Shown here piece by piece: positions 37,080-45,731 of a stretch of DNA of 64,000 nt. Each line of letters begins with the position of its first letter. Position 1 is the first letter of the stretch. Below the pieces are notes generated by a model. It worked only from the letters and a program-made list of their open reading frames with translations. It made no database searches and was not told where the DNA came from. The stretch comes from Rhodopirellula sp. (lineage in GTDB: Bacteria; Planctomycetota; Planctomycetia; Pirellulales; Pirellulaceae). Where the stretch lies: contig NZGD01000251.1 in the NCBI GenBank assembly GCA_002690925.1, positions 1 to 64,000 on the forward strand, written 5' to 3'. A program made the position numbers and the translations under genes.

Positions 37080-37721
37080 TTACGTTCCTGATTTCGCCTC
37101 CACCCAGCGGACCTTGTCAGAGATTGGCTGACGTTTGCCGACTGGCCAATCGTTTGACGGATACCCCAGATAAAAAAGTCCTAACGTACGATCGTCACCA
37201 CTTAGTCCAATGTAGTCACGCATTTGGTCGCTGGTGGCTGCGGCATTGCTGGACCAGAATCCCCCGATTCCATGGGCTGTTGCCGTCAAATGCATGTTTT
37301 GAACCGCGCAGGCAACCGCCTGAATCTCATCCAACTCTGAAATTTTTCCGCTGAGCTGTCGTTTCATCCCGATCACAATCACAACCGGAGCAAGGGTCGC
37401 GTTGCGTTTCATTCCCTCATATTTGTTCTGGCGAAAAGTATCTTCTGTCGTAACCGCCTTGTACGTCGCTGCAAGAAACTCGGCAAGTTCGTGCCGGGCG
37501 TCCCCAGTAAACACAGAAAACCTCCAGGGCTCTGTGAAGCCATGAGTCGGAGCCCAATTCGCATTTTCCAGTATTTCATCAAGGATTTCCCGCGAAATCG
37601 CCTGATCTGAAAACCCTTTTGGCTTAACCGTACGTCGACGACGTATGACTTCTGTAATTCCCTCACCAGCCACAACAAACACCTTTTCATTCTTAGTTAG
37701 AACTAGTTTCGATTCACTCAC
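37080..37721 (-). CDS. Nitroreductase-family FMN oxidoreductase
   Basis: A 213-residue flavoprotein of the nitroreductase family, which uses NAD(P)H to reduce nitro or quinone-like compounds. Family marks are RRRTVKPKGF, then LENANWAPTHGFTEPWRFSVF (FMN phosphate region), VACAVQNMHLTATAHGIGGFWSS and GDDRTLGLFYLGYPSNDWPVGKRQP. The length matches the family (about 200). GTG at 37721 overlaps the last eight bases of nagA, so the gene is the third of a tightly coupled nagB-nagA-nitroreductase operon. A role in amino-sugar use is not obvious. Confidence 0.87.
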   Translation of the reverse strand: MSESKLVLTKNEKVFVVAGEGITEVIRRRRTVKPKGFSDQAISREILDEILENANWAPTHGFTEPWRFSVFTGDARHELAEFLAATYKAVTTEDTFRQNKYEGMKRNATLAPVVIVIGMKRQLSGKISELDEIQAVACAVQNMHLTATAHGIGGFWSSNAAATSDQMRDYIGLSGDDRTLGLFYLGYPSNDWPVGKRQPISDKVRWVEAKSGT

Positions 37722-38643
37722 AATCTGCTTGGTCGCCCCCGAGCAACTGCAATGGATTCGTAATCATCCATTGACGAATCTGCTCATCGCCAACGCCAAC
37801 AGAACCTTTCAACACTTGGATCATTTGCTGGAACGTGGATGCACAACCTGCGTAGTGAGTACGGCATGCAGCCCATGCCGCCCCGTCATCATCAACTTCA
37901 ACCACCTGACCCGAGAGTTCGTAACGCCCTGGCCCAAGTCCAGCCGCGCTAATGGCATCCGTCACGATAACAATATTTTCTTTGGGAACCATTCCCAAGT
38001 AATTCCTGAGCGCAAATGCTGGCACATGGTGACCATCCGCGATGAAAGAAATCTTCAGCTGTTCACTGACAGACAGCACACGCTGAACAATATTGTCATG
38101 CCGCGGTAACAAACCAGGACAACCATTGCCCAAATGCGTAAACAATTTCAGTCCTTGATCAATGGACCGCTGCAGATCATTCAAAGATGCGTCACTGTGC
38201 CCGGCAGCTACCACAATTCCAGCATTCGTGAGATGTTGAGTGACTCGGGCATCCGAGTCCATTTCAGGGGCCAGCGTGACCATTTTGATGCTCCCATTCC
38301 CTGCTTCCAGTAGTTGGTCAGCCACACTGATGTCAGCTGGCATGGCCTCAGATGCCGGATGAGCTCCGATAAATCCATCTGCTGGATTCAGGAATGGTCC
38401 TTCAACATGAATACCTCGAATGCACGCTGCGATCTCCGAAGATCCTTCGATCAGATCAACCAAACGAGCAATGCGTTGAAGCATGAGATCAAGTCGGGCT
38501 GTAATCACCGTAGCCAAGATTGAATCAGTACCCTCCAATTTCAATCGACGACAAACCTGCAACACTTGATCTGTCGACAGATGATCGGAATTGAAGTCAA
38601 CGCCAGCATAACCGTTGACTTGCAAGTCGATGTATCCGCTCAT
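37714..38643 (-). CDS. nagA: N-acetylglucosamine-6-phosphate deacetylase, short form
   Basis: A 309-residue amidohydrolase that removes acetate from GlcNAc-6-phosphate. It opens directly with GYIDLQVNGYAGVDFNSD, so the N-terminal beta-sandwich strands of typical NagA (about 380 residues) are missing. Metal and active-site motifs are present: HVEGPFLNP with GAHP, VAAGHSDA, THLGNGCPG, DGHHVPAFALRNYL and the acidic VTDAISAAGLGPG. It overlaps nagB upstream (TAATG) and the nitroreductase downstream. The short form looks like a true variant because all core motifs are intact and the start coincides with the nagB stop. Confidence 0.88.
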   Translation of the reverse strand: MSGYIDLQVNGYAGVDFNSDHLSTDQVLQVCRRLKLEGTDSILATVITARLDLMLQRIARLVDLIEGSSEIAACIRGIHVEGPFLNPADGFIGAHPASEAMPADISVADQLLEAGNGSIKMVTLAPEMDSDARVTQHLTNAGIVVAAGHSDASLNDLQRSIDQGLKLFTHLGNGCPGLLPRHDNIVQRVLSVSEQLKISFIADGHHVPAFALRNYLGMVPKENIVIVTDAISAAGLGPGRYELSGQVVEVDDDGAAWAACRTHYAGCASTFQQMIQVLKGSVGVGDEQIRQWMITNPLQLLGGDQADCE

Positions 38644-39404
38644 TAGGCACTTTCCAATCTGCTCTTGAGGGCATCATCAAGCTTTGATGCGGCGGCCTGG
38701 TCGATCACCAATGTTGTATCGGCATGCTTCCGGAGAATACTGGCAGGTATCGCCGGCGTAATCTCGTCCTCGAGTGTCGCCCTAACAGCCGCGGCCTTTC
38801 GTTCATCTGGAACACTGCAATAAATTTTTGCTGCTTTCAGAATTTGTTGAACAGACATGCTAATTGCATGCGTCGGCACAACCTCCAATGATTCGAACCA
38901 TCCTTCACCTACCTGCTGCATGCGGCACGGTTCGTCAAGCTCGACTACCAAGTAGGGCTCTTCCGTTTCGAAATCAGCAGGTGGATCATTGAATGCAAGG
39001 TGACCATTTTCACCGATTCCTACCAAGGCCAGATCGATCTGGCTTGTTTTTACCAAATCCCCAATTTCACGAATGACTGCCTGCGGGTCTGCGTCACCCC
39101 GCAAGTAATGAAACTGAGCTAAATCGACGTGGTCTACAAATCGTTCTTTTAAATACCCACAAAAAGAGGCGCCATGATCCCGCGAAATACCAACGTATTC
39201 GTCAAGATGAAATCCCGTCACCTTTGACCAGTCGATGTCGGGTGCTGCAACCAAATGCTTCAGCACTTCAAATTGTGATGCCCCTGTAGCAACAACAATA
39301 TTAGCACTTCCCCTATCGGAAATTGCCTGACGAAGATCCGAAGCGGCATGCTTTGCAACCCAGCTTCCCATTTCACCCGGATTGGCGGTTAAGATTGTAC
39401 GCAT
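38643..39404 (-). CDS. nagB: Glucosamine-6-phosphate deaminase
   Basis: A 253-residue enzyme converting glucosamine-6-phosphate to fructose-6-phosphate and ammonia. ATG at 39404 is chosen because homologues start near this point. The frame running to 39515 would reach into the divergent hydrolase leader. Motifs are VVATGASQFEVLKHL (phosphate loop), GFHLDEYVGI (catalytic Asp) and ALVGIGENGHLAFNDPP (catalytic His and active-site lid). It is the first gene of the nagB-nagA-nitroreductase operon and is divergent from the exported hydrolase gene, with a shared promoter region at 39405-39542. Confidence 0.92.
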   Translation of the reverse strand: MRTILTANPGEMGSWVAKHAASDLRQAISDRGSANIVVATGASQFEVLKHLVAAPDIDWSKVTGFHLDEYVGISRDHGASFCGYLKERFVDHVDLAQFHYLRGDADPQAVIREIGDLVKTSQIDLALVGIGENGHLAFNDPPADFETEEPYLVVELDEPCRMQQVGEGWFESLEVVPTHAISMSVQQILKAAKIYCSVPDERKAAAVRATLEDEITPAIPASILRKHADTTLVIDQAAASKLDDALKSRLESA

Positions 39405-39542
39405 AGTTGTATCTGTATCACTGGACTGACGGTCGTAGACAAACGTGGCAAGCATTGTTGGCTTTCTTGCCGGCAAATGCGAGTCCCGATTGGCCTGTCT
39501 GGTTGTTCTTTCCACTCATTCGATCGCTGCACGAGGTTCACA

Positions 39543-41723
39543 GTGCGTTTCACGCTCTCTATCTTTGTCGTCATGACTATCGCTGCAGGCATTACTTTGG
39601 CTCAGACGCCTACTGTACTTCCTGAGAATACGGTCACCGACGATGTTCGTTTGGGCCCAAAAAAAACCTTGAACGGGCATTTCCCATTCAAAGTTCCGAG
39701 TAATCCCGCGCAGTGGTACGAGCGTGCTGACCAACTCCGTACGCGAGTGCTGGTTGCCACAGGCCTGTGGCCCATGCCCGACAAGCCTCCGCTTGAGGCA
39801 GTTGTGTTTGACAAAACACAGCGTAAGGGTTTTACGGTGGAAAAAGTCTATTTCCAAAGTCTTCCCGGACACTACGTGACAGGCTTGCTCTTCCGGCCGG
39901 ATGGTCCAGCGGAAAGGCAGCGTCCAGCAGTATTATCCCCTCATGGGCACGGCGGCCGCATGCAGGAATACAGCGATTCCGAGATAGAAAAACAGATTGC
40001 CCAGGGCGCAGAGCACTTCACCAAATCCGGTAAGCGACCGAAACTCGCCAGGTGTGCACAACTAGCTCGGATGGGATGCGTTTGCTTCATCTTTGACATG
40101 CTCGGGTACGCGGATTCTCAACAGATTTCCCGCGAAGTTGCCCACCGCCATGCTACGGTTCGACCGGAGGAACAAGATCCATCCAGTGACCAGTGGGTAT
40201 TCTACAGCCCGCAAGCGGATCTTCGCCTGCAGTCCATCATGGGCCTGCAAACATGGAATGCGATTCGGGCACTTGATTTCCTTGCAGCGCTTCCTGACGT
40301 GGACTCCGACCGTCTGGCTGTCACCGGCGGCAGTGGGGGCGGCACCCAATCTATTTTGTTAGGTGCAATCGATGACCGCATCAAAGTCTCTTTTCCAAAT
40401 GGAATGGTCTCAACATCGATGCAAGGCGGTTGTTACTGTGAAAACTGCAACCTGCTTCGCATCGATACTGGGAACGTAGAACTTGCTGCCCTATTTGCAC
40501 CCCGACCACAAGCAATGACCGCAGCAGATGATTGGACACGGGACATGATGAAAGATGGATACCCACAACTATCATGGCTTTATGCAATGATCGGAAATGA
40601 AGCAGATGTCTACTGTCGCCCCATGCTGCACTTCAAGCACAATTACAACTACGTCACCCGAGCCACCATGTATCAGTGGATGAATCGTCACCTCAACCTC
40701 GGACTCGATGATCCTGTGATCGAACAGGACTACGAACCTCTGACTAATGCAGAGACGACTATCTGGGGCGGAGAACACCCAGCACCCACCAACGTTGGGA
40801 TCGAGCATGAGAAATCTGTTTGCAAATGGTTCAATGATCAAGCAAGCAAAAAACTGGCGAAGCTCAATACCGAAAACGAAGATGCGAGGCAGGAACTCAA
40901 CCGCACCTACGCGAGTGCATGGCAAGTGGTGTTTGACCAGAGAATTCCTGAAGATGTCACTGCTGATGACCGCGGCCAACAAACAAAAGACGGCATCCAC
41001 ATTCAAAAAGTGCTAGTCCACGACAAGACACGACAAGCAAAAATCCCGCTTCTCGTTTTGCGAAAAACTGGCAGCAAACCAAAGACCACTGTTATCTGGA
41101 CAACAGGTAGCGGTAAGGCAGCATTGTTTGCAAAAAATGGCACACCAGACGCCAAGCTAAGACAGTTGATTGATCAAGATGTAATCGTTGTACTACCTGA
41201 CCTTCTTGATCAGGGTGAATTGCATACTGCAGGTGATGCGACTAGTGATGAATTGCAACGTACGGTCGATGACAAGAGAGCTTATTCAGCTTTCACTTTT
41301 GGATACAATCGGACCCTTGTCGCAGAACGGTGTGCGGATCTTCTTGCAATAGTAGCATTCGCCAAAACACTTGAAACAGAATCAATTAATTTACTTTCAA
41401 CAGATGGATCATCGACTTGGGCAACCCCGGCCGCAGCAATCGCGGGACCGATAATTGCGCGTGCTGCAATCGACACAAATGCTTTCCGTTTTAAACAGGT
41501 CGATCGATACCAAGATGTGAACTTCGTCCCGGGTGCTGTGAAATATGGAGATCTGCCAATGTTACTTGCATTGAGGGCACCCAACGCGTTGACAATCATG
41601 GGTGAAAAGAACATTCCAACCCCGGTCACGAAAGCTTACGAATCCACTGGCAACTCTGCCATGTTGACGCAACAAAGGGGACAACTCGGTTCCTCCGTTA
41701 TTCAATGGCTGGCCAACCCTTAG
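39543..41723 (+). CDS. Exported two-domain alpha/beta hydrolase, second paralogue
   Basis: A 726-residue protein. GTG at 39543 is preferred because it begins a signal peptide (MRFTLSIFVVMTIAAGITLA). The ATG 22 codons earlier adds unrelated residues. The first hydrolase domain shows LPGHYVTGLLFRP, LSPHGHGGRMQEYS, the nucleophile elbow VTGGSGGGTQSIL (Ser near 267) and ALFAPRPQAMTAADD (acid), then HFKHNYNYV (His). It shares the FQS-PG-YVTG element with the gene at 34903. The C-terminal third looks like a second hydrolase fold in which the elbow reads LLSTDGSSTWATPA, so catalysis there is doubtful. It is likely an esterase acting on plant or algal polysaccharide. It is divergent from nagB. Confidence 0.82.
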   Translation: MRFTLSIFVVMTIAAGITLAQTPTVLPENTVTDDVRLGPKKTLNGHFPFKVPSNPAQWYERADQLRTRVLVATGLWPMPDKPPLEAVVFDKTQRKGFTVEKVYFQSLPGHYVTGLLFRPDGPAERQRPAVLSPHGHGGRMQEYSDSEIEKQIAQGAEHFTKSGKRPKLARCAQLARMGCVCFIFDMLGYADSQQISREVAHRHATVRPEEQDPSSDQWVFYSPQADLRLQSIMGLQTWNAIRALDFLAALPDVDSDRLAVTGGSGGGTQSILLGAIDDRIKVSFPNGMVSTSMQGGCYCENCNLLRIDTGNVELAALFAPRPQAMTAADDWTRDMMKDGYPQLSWLYAMIGNEADVYCRPMLHFKHNYNYVTRATMYQWMNRHLNLGLDDPVIEQDYEPLTNAETTIWGGEHPAPTNVGIEHEKSVCKWFNDQASKKLAKLNTENEDARQELNRTYASAWQVVFDQRIPEDVTADDRGQQTKDGIHIQKVLVHDKTRQAKIPLLVLRKTGSKPKTTVIWTTGSGKAALFAKNGTPDAKLRQLIDQDVIVVLPDLLDQGELHTAGDATSDELQRTVDDKRAYSAFTFGYNRTLVAERCADLLAIVAFAKTLETESINLLSTDGSSTWATPAAAIAGPIIARAAIDTNAFRFKQVDRYQDVNFVPGAVKYGDLPMLLALRAPNALTIMGEKNIPTPVTKAYESTGNSAMLTQQRGQLGSSVIQWLANP

Positions 41724-41981
41724 CCACCCTTCCCGCGGGACTCACTTCATTACCGATGTGACAGAACTATGCATCGGCAAGCGAGACTGCACATCGGGTA
41801 ACCAGCGTTGCTGCCCATTCTTTTTTGGTCTGACACGAATGACAAATTGACTGAATCTGCAGTTATTTATGCGGAAATCTTTAGTATTGGTTAGACTGTG
41901 GGTGCAACAAATCCCACCATCAAATCAGCTATCTTGCTGCCTCCTACTTTGCCAGTTACTCAGACCTCCCCCGTGCTTTGC

Positions 41982-44282
41982 ATGATCCGTGTCACAGCCT
42001 GCCTGCTGCTGTTGTTGTTAAGTCCCACAATGGCCCTTGGCGATATCGGCAATCTCGATTTCAATCGTGATGTGCGACCAATCCTTTCAGAAAACTGCTT
42101 TCATTGTCACGGACCCGATACGACAACGCGTCAGGCCGATCTACGGCTTGACTTAGCGGACTCTGCCATGACAGTCCTGAATACGGATGCTCCAGAATCC
42201 AGCGAACTGATCCGCCGTATTCTGTCCGATGATCCTGACGAGCAGATGCCACCTCCGGAATCACTCAAGCAGATTACGCCTGAGCAAAAACAGATTCTGC
42301 AACGCTGGATTCAACAGGGAGGATCATTGGAAAGTCATTGGTCTTTTACTCCACCTCGTAGAAAACCACCTCCCCGAATCGCACATGACACGTGGTCAAA
42401 TGGTCCCATTGATCAATTCATTCTGGCGAAATTGCGAGAGGAAAATCTCACGCCGTCGCCACCAGCTAAACGTGAAACACTGGCACGTAGAATTTCGCTT
42501 GACCTCACAGGTTTGCCGTTGAGCCCACAGGAAATGAATGAGTTCCTTGGCGACACGACGGAATCGTCTATTGAAACGCTGATTGAACGTCTGATGCATT
42601 CACCACGCTATGGCGAACATATGGCAATCCGATGGCTTGAGGCGTCGCGATACGCAGATACGGATGGTTATCAGAATGACCGGTATCGATATCAACACGT
42701 ATGGCGGGACTGGGTCATTGAAGCATTTAACGAGAACAAACCGTATGACGAATTCGCTATCGAGCAAATCGCCGGAGACATGCTGCCAAACGCAACATTA
42801 CGTCAACAAATTGCAACGGGCTTTGGTCGTAATCACCGAATCAACTCCGAAGATGGTTCTATTCCCGAGGAATGGCGAACTGAGAACGTGGTGGATCGTG
42901 TTGATACCTTTGGGACCATTTTTCTTGGGTTAACGATCGGTTGCGCGCGATGCCATGACCATAAATACGACCCCATCTCACAGCTTGAGTACTACAAATT
43001 TTTTGCCTACTTCAACAATGTGGCTGAATGGGGTGTTGGTCCAAATAATGGCAACAGCCCACCGTTCATTGAGGTGCCCAGCAGTTGGCCCAATTTGCAG
43101 CCAAATGAAGACCGGCTCATTGAGCCTGATCCAGTCAAACTCCGCAACGCGAGGGCAGATCAGGGCAATGGACTGAAACGTCCGCAGGCGGGATCACCGT
43201 CCACGTTGATGATCATGCAAGAACTTGAGCAACCACGGGAAACCTTCGTTCTTCTTAGAGGACAGTACAACATGCCTGATCGGTCGTCACCGGTGCTGGC
43301 AGGCGTTCCCGATTCGTTATCGCGTGCGGAGGAAACCCCGCCCTCGAATCGTCTGGAGCTGGCAAGATGGCTGTTTAACCCATCGCATCCCCTTACAGCA
43401 CGCGTTGCGGTCAATCGTATCTGGCAGCAGTTTTTTTCCTCGGGTCTGGTTGAAACCAGTGAAAACTTTGGATCACAAGGTTCGCCGCCTTCCCACCCAG
43501 ATCTACTGGACTGGTTAGCGTTAGAACTAATCCGCAATGATTGGAATATCCGAGCGATTCAAAAACAGATCCTTTTGAGTCAAACCTATCAACAAGCATC
43601 ACAGTTCCGGGATGGCCTGCGGGAACGCGACCCGGAAAATCAACTGTACGCGCGCGGCCCTCGTAGCCGCCTGCCCGCTTTCACACTACGGGATCAGGCA
43701 CTCGCCGTGAGCGGTCTGTTGGTTGAGGAGTTAGGTGGTCCATCCACCAAACCGTACATGCCACCCAAGATCTGGAAATCGATTTCCAACAACAACTACA
43801 AGCAGGATCAAGGTAGCAACCTGTATCGTCGCAGTCTTTACACTTATTGGCGTCGAACGATACCACCTCCCACCATGATGAATTTCAATGCCGCCGCCAG
43901 GGAAGTGTGTGTGGTACGAACAGAAACCACCAACACGCCACTGCAGGCCCTCACTCTGATGAACAACAAATTGTTCATCGAAGCTGCTCGCTGCTTTGCG
44001 GAACAAATGTGGATACCGGCAAAAGGCAAGCCAGAGCCAGCCATTCAGGCAGGGTACCAATTGGCGGTCGGTCGTGCCCCTACACCTGCCGAATTGCAGA
44101 TCATGAGTAAAACCCATACGAAGTTTCTGACACACTTTAGACAACGTCGCGCCGAAGCCAAACTCTTATTGGCAGTCGGTGAGAGCCAGCGTGATCAGAC
44201 AATCCCAGTGGCGGAACATGCTGCCATGACCATGATTGCCAACATATTGCTAAACCTTGACGAGACCATCAGCAAGGAATAG
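41982..44282 (+). CDS. PSCyt1-DUF1549-DUF1553 exported cytochrome-like protein, short form
   Basis: A 766-residue protein from ATG at 41982, which begins a signal peptide (MIRVTACLLLLLLSPTMALG). A GTG 28 codons upstream adds no domain. The PSCyt1 heme motif CFHCH is at 39-43, DUF1549 follows (about 130-350), and a second CxxCH (CARCHDHKYDP) is near 321. DUF1553 occupies about 440-760 (RLELARWLFNPSHPLTARVAVNR). Compared with the paralogue at 7940 it lacks about 400 residues of beta-rich insert between the two DUFs. It lies 11 bases before its DUF1501 partner. It is expected outside the cytoplasm; its biochemical function is not established. Confidence 0.9.
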   Translation: MIRVTACLLLLLLSPTMALGDIGNLDFNRDVRPILSENCFHCHGPDTTTRQADLRLDLADSAMTVLNTDAPESSELIRRILSDDPDEQMPPPESLKQITPEQKQILQRWIQQGGSLESHWSFTPPRRKPPPRIAHDTWSNGPIDQFILAKLREENLTPSPPAKRETLARRISLDLTGLPLSPQEMNEFLGDTTESSIETLIERLMHSPRYGEHMAIRWLEASRYADTDGYQNDRYRYQHVWRDWVIEAFNENKPYDEFAIEQIAGDMLPNATLRQQIATGFGRNHRINSEDGSIPEEWRTENVVDRVDTFGTIFLGLTIGCARCHDHKYDPISQLEYYKFFAYFNNVAEWGVGPNNGNSPPFIEVPSSWPNLQPNEDRLIEPDPVKLRNARADQGNGLKRPQAGSPSTLMIMQELEQPRETFVLLRGQYNMPDRSSPVLAGVPDSLSRAEETPPSNRLELARWLFNPSHPLTARVAVNRIWQQFFSSGLVETSENFGSQGSPPSHPDLLDWLALELIRNDWNIRAIQKQILLSQTYQQASQFRDGLRERDPENQLYARGPRSRLPAFTLRDQALAVSGLLVEELGGPSTKPYMPPKIWKSISNNNYKQDQGSNLYRRSLYTYWRRTIPPPTMMNFNAAAREVCVVRTETTNTPLQALTLMNNKLFIEAARCFAEQMWIPAKGKPEPAIQAGYQLAVGRAPTPAELQIMSKTHTKFLTHFRQRRAEAKLLLAVGESQRDQTIPVAEHAAMTMIANILLNLDETISKE

Positions 44283-44293
44283 GAACCTCACCC

Positions 44294-45718
44294 ATGAATC
44301 AACAGTTGCACTCACGTCGATCGATGCTCTTGGGCTCACTCGCACTGGCATCATTATTGAACCGTGAGAGCGGTGCACAGGAACAAAACCCGACGGTTCA
44401 TCGTGGCCTTCCTGCGCTGCCTCATTTCACACCCCGCGCAAAACGTGTGATTTATCTTTTTCAGTCAGGTGGTCCGGCGCAAATGGACCTCTACGACTAC
44501 AAACCGGAACTTAAAAAACGGTTTGGAGAGGAAGTACCGCGGAGCATCTATCCGGACGAACGTAAAACGACCATGAGCTCAGCGCAGGCCAGTTTCCCGG
44601 TCGCACCCAGCACCTTTGATTTTACACGTTGTGGACAATCAGGCTCGTGGATCAGTAATGCGTTGCCGCATATTGGAAGCATGGCTGACGAGCTGTGCAT
44701 CATTCGATCAATGCATACCGACGCGATCAACCATGACCCTGCCATCACATTTCAGCAGACAGGTTCCCAGATTCCTGGCCGCCCGAGTATCGGTTCCTGG
44801 GTTGGTTATGGTCTGGGGAGCAACAACGACAACCTGCCAGCATTTGTCGCCCTCAGCAGCAGAGGCACCGGCAAGACTGGCCAACCTCTCTATGACCGTC
44901 TATGGGGCAGCGGATTCCTGCCATCGAAACATCAAGGCGTGAAGTTTCGTAACCAGGGAGATCCGGTTCTCGACATTTCTGATCCTGCTGGCATCTCACG
45001 TGATCAACGCCGCGTGATGCTTGATTCACTCAAGGCATTGAATCAGATCAGATTTGGCGAGATGAAAGATCCGGAGATTGAAACACGGATCGCACAATAC
45101 GAACTGGCGTACCGCATGCAGATGTCCGTCCCTGATCTATTGGACTTCTCGAACGAGCCAAAACACGTCATGGAACTTTATGGCCCCGAGGTGGCAACAC
45201 CAGGACGTTATGCCTACAACTGCCTGATTGCCAGACGACTCGCAGAGCGAGGTGTGCGATTCATTCAATTATTTCATCAAGGTTGGGACCAACACAACAA
45301 TCTGCCCACCCAGATTGGAAAACAGTGCAAAGATACAGATCAACCCACCGCGGCACTGCTGCGTGACCTCAAGCAACGAGGCATGTTGGATGACACGCTT
45401 ATCATATGGGGTGGCGAATTTGGAAGAACCATCTACTCACAGGGAAAGCTAACGGAAAAATCCTATGGTAGGGACCATCATCCAAGTTGCTTTAGTATGT
45501 GGATGGCGGGTGGTGGAACTCAAGGTGGTGTCAACCACGGCAGCACTGATGACTACAGTGTCAACGTCGCAGAAAATGGAGTTAGCGTTCATGACTTGCA
45601 CGCGACGGTGTTGCATCTGCTCGGGATCGACCATAAACGTTTGATCCACAAGTTCCAAGGCCGGGACTTCCGACTGACAGATGTGCATGGAACCGTTGTA
45701 CAACCATTACTTGCCTAA
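44294..45718 (+). CDS. DUF1501 protein with Tat signal, cassette 2
   Basis: A 474-residue paralogue of the gene at 11559. The N-terminus SRRSMLLGSLALASLL is a twin-arginine signal. Shared blocks are [74 protein letters not shown] and HHPSCFSMWMAGGG. It follows the PSCyt1/DUF1553 gene by 11 bases and precedes the heme dehydrogenase by 13, so the three form a tight operon. Confidence 0.92.
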   Translation: MNQQLHSRRSMLLGSLALASLLNRESGAQEQNPTVHRGLPALPHFTPRAKRVIYLFQSGGPAQMDLYDYKPELKKRFGEEVPRSIYPDERKTTMSSAQASFPVAPSTFDFTRCGQSGSWISNALPHIGSMADELCIIRSMHTDAINHDPAITFQQTGSQIPGRPSIGSWVGYGLGSNNDNLPAFVALSSRGTGKTGQPLYDRLWGSGFLPSKHQGVKFRNQGDPVLDISDPAGISRDQRRVMLDSLKALNQIRFGEMKDPEIETRIAQYELAYRMQMSVPDLLDFSNEPKHVMELYGPEVATPGRYAYNCLIARRLAERGVRFIQLFHQGWDQHNNLPTQIGKQCKDTDQPTAALLRDLKQRGMLDDTLIIWGGEFGRTIYSQGKLTEKSYGRDHHPSCFSMWMAGGGTQGGVNHGSTDDYSVNVAENGVSVHDLHATVLHLLGIDHKRLIHKFQGRDFRLTDVHGTVVQPLLA

Positions 45719-45731
45719 ACGAAAGTTCGCG

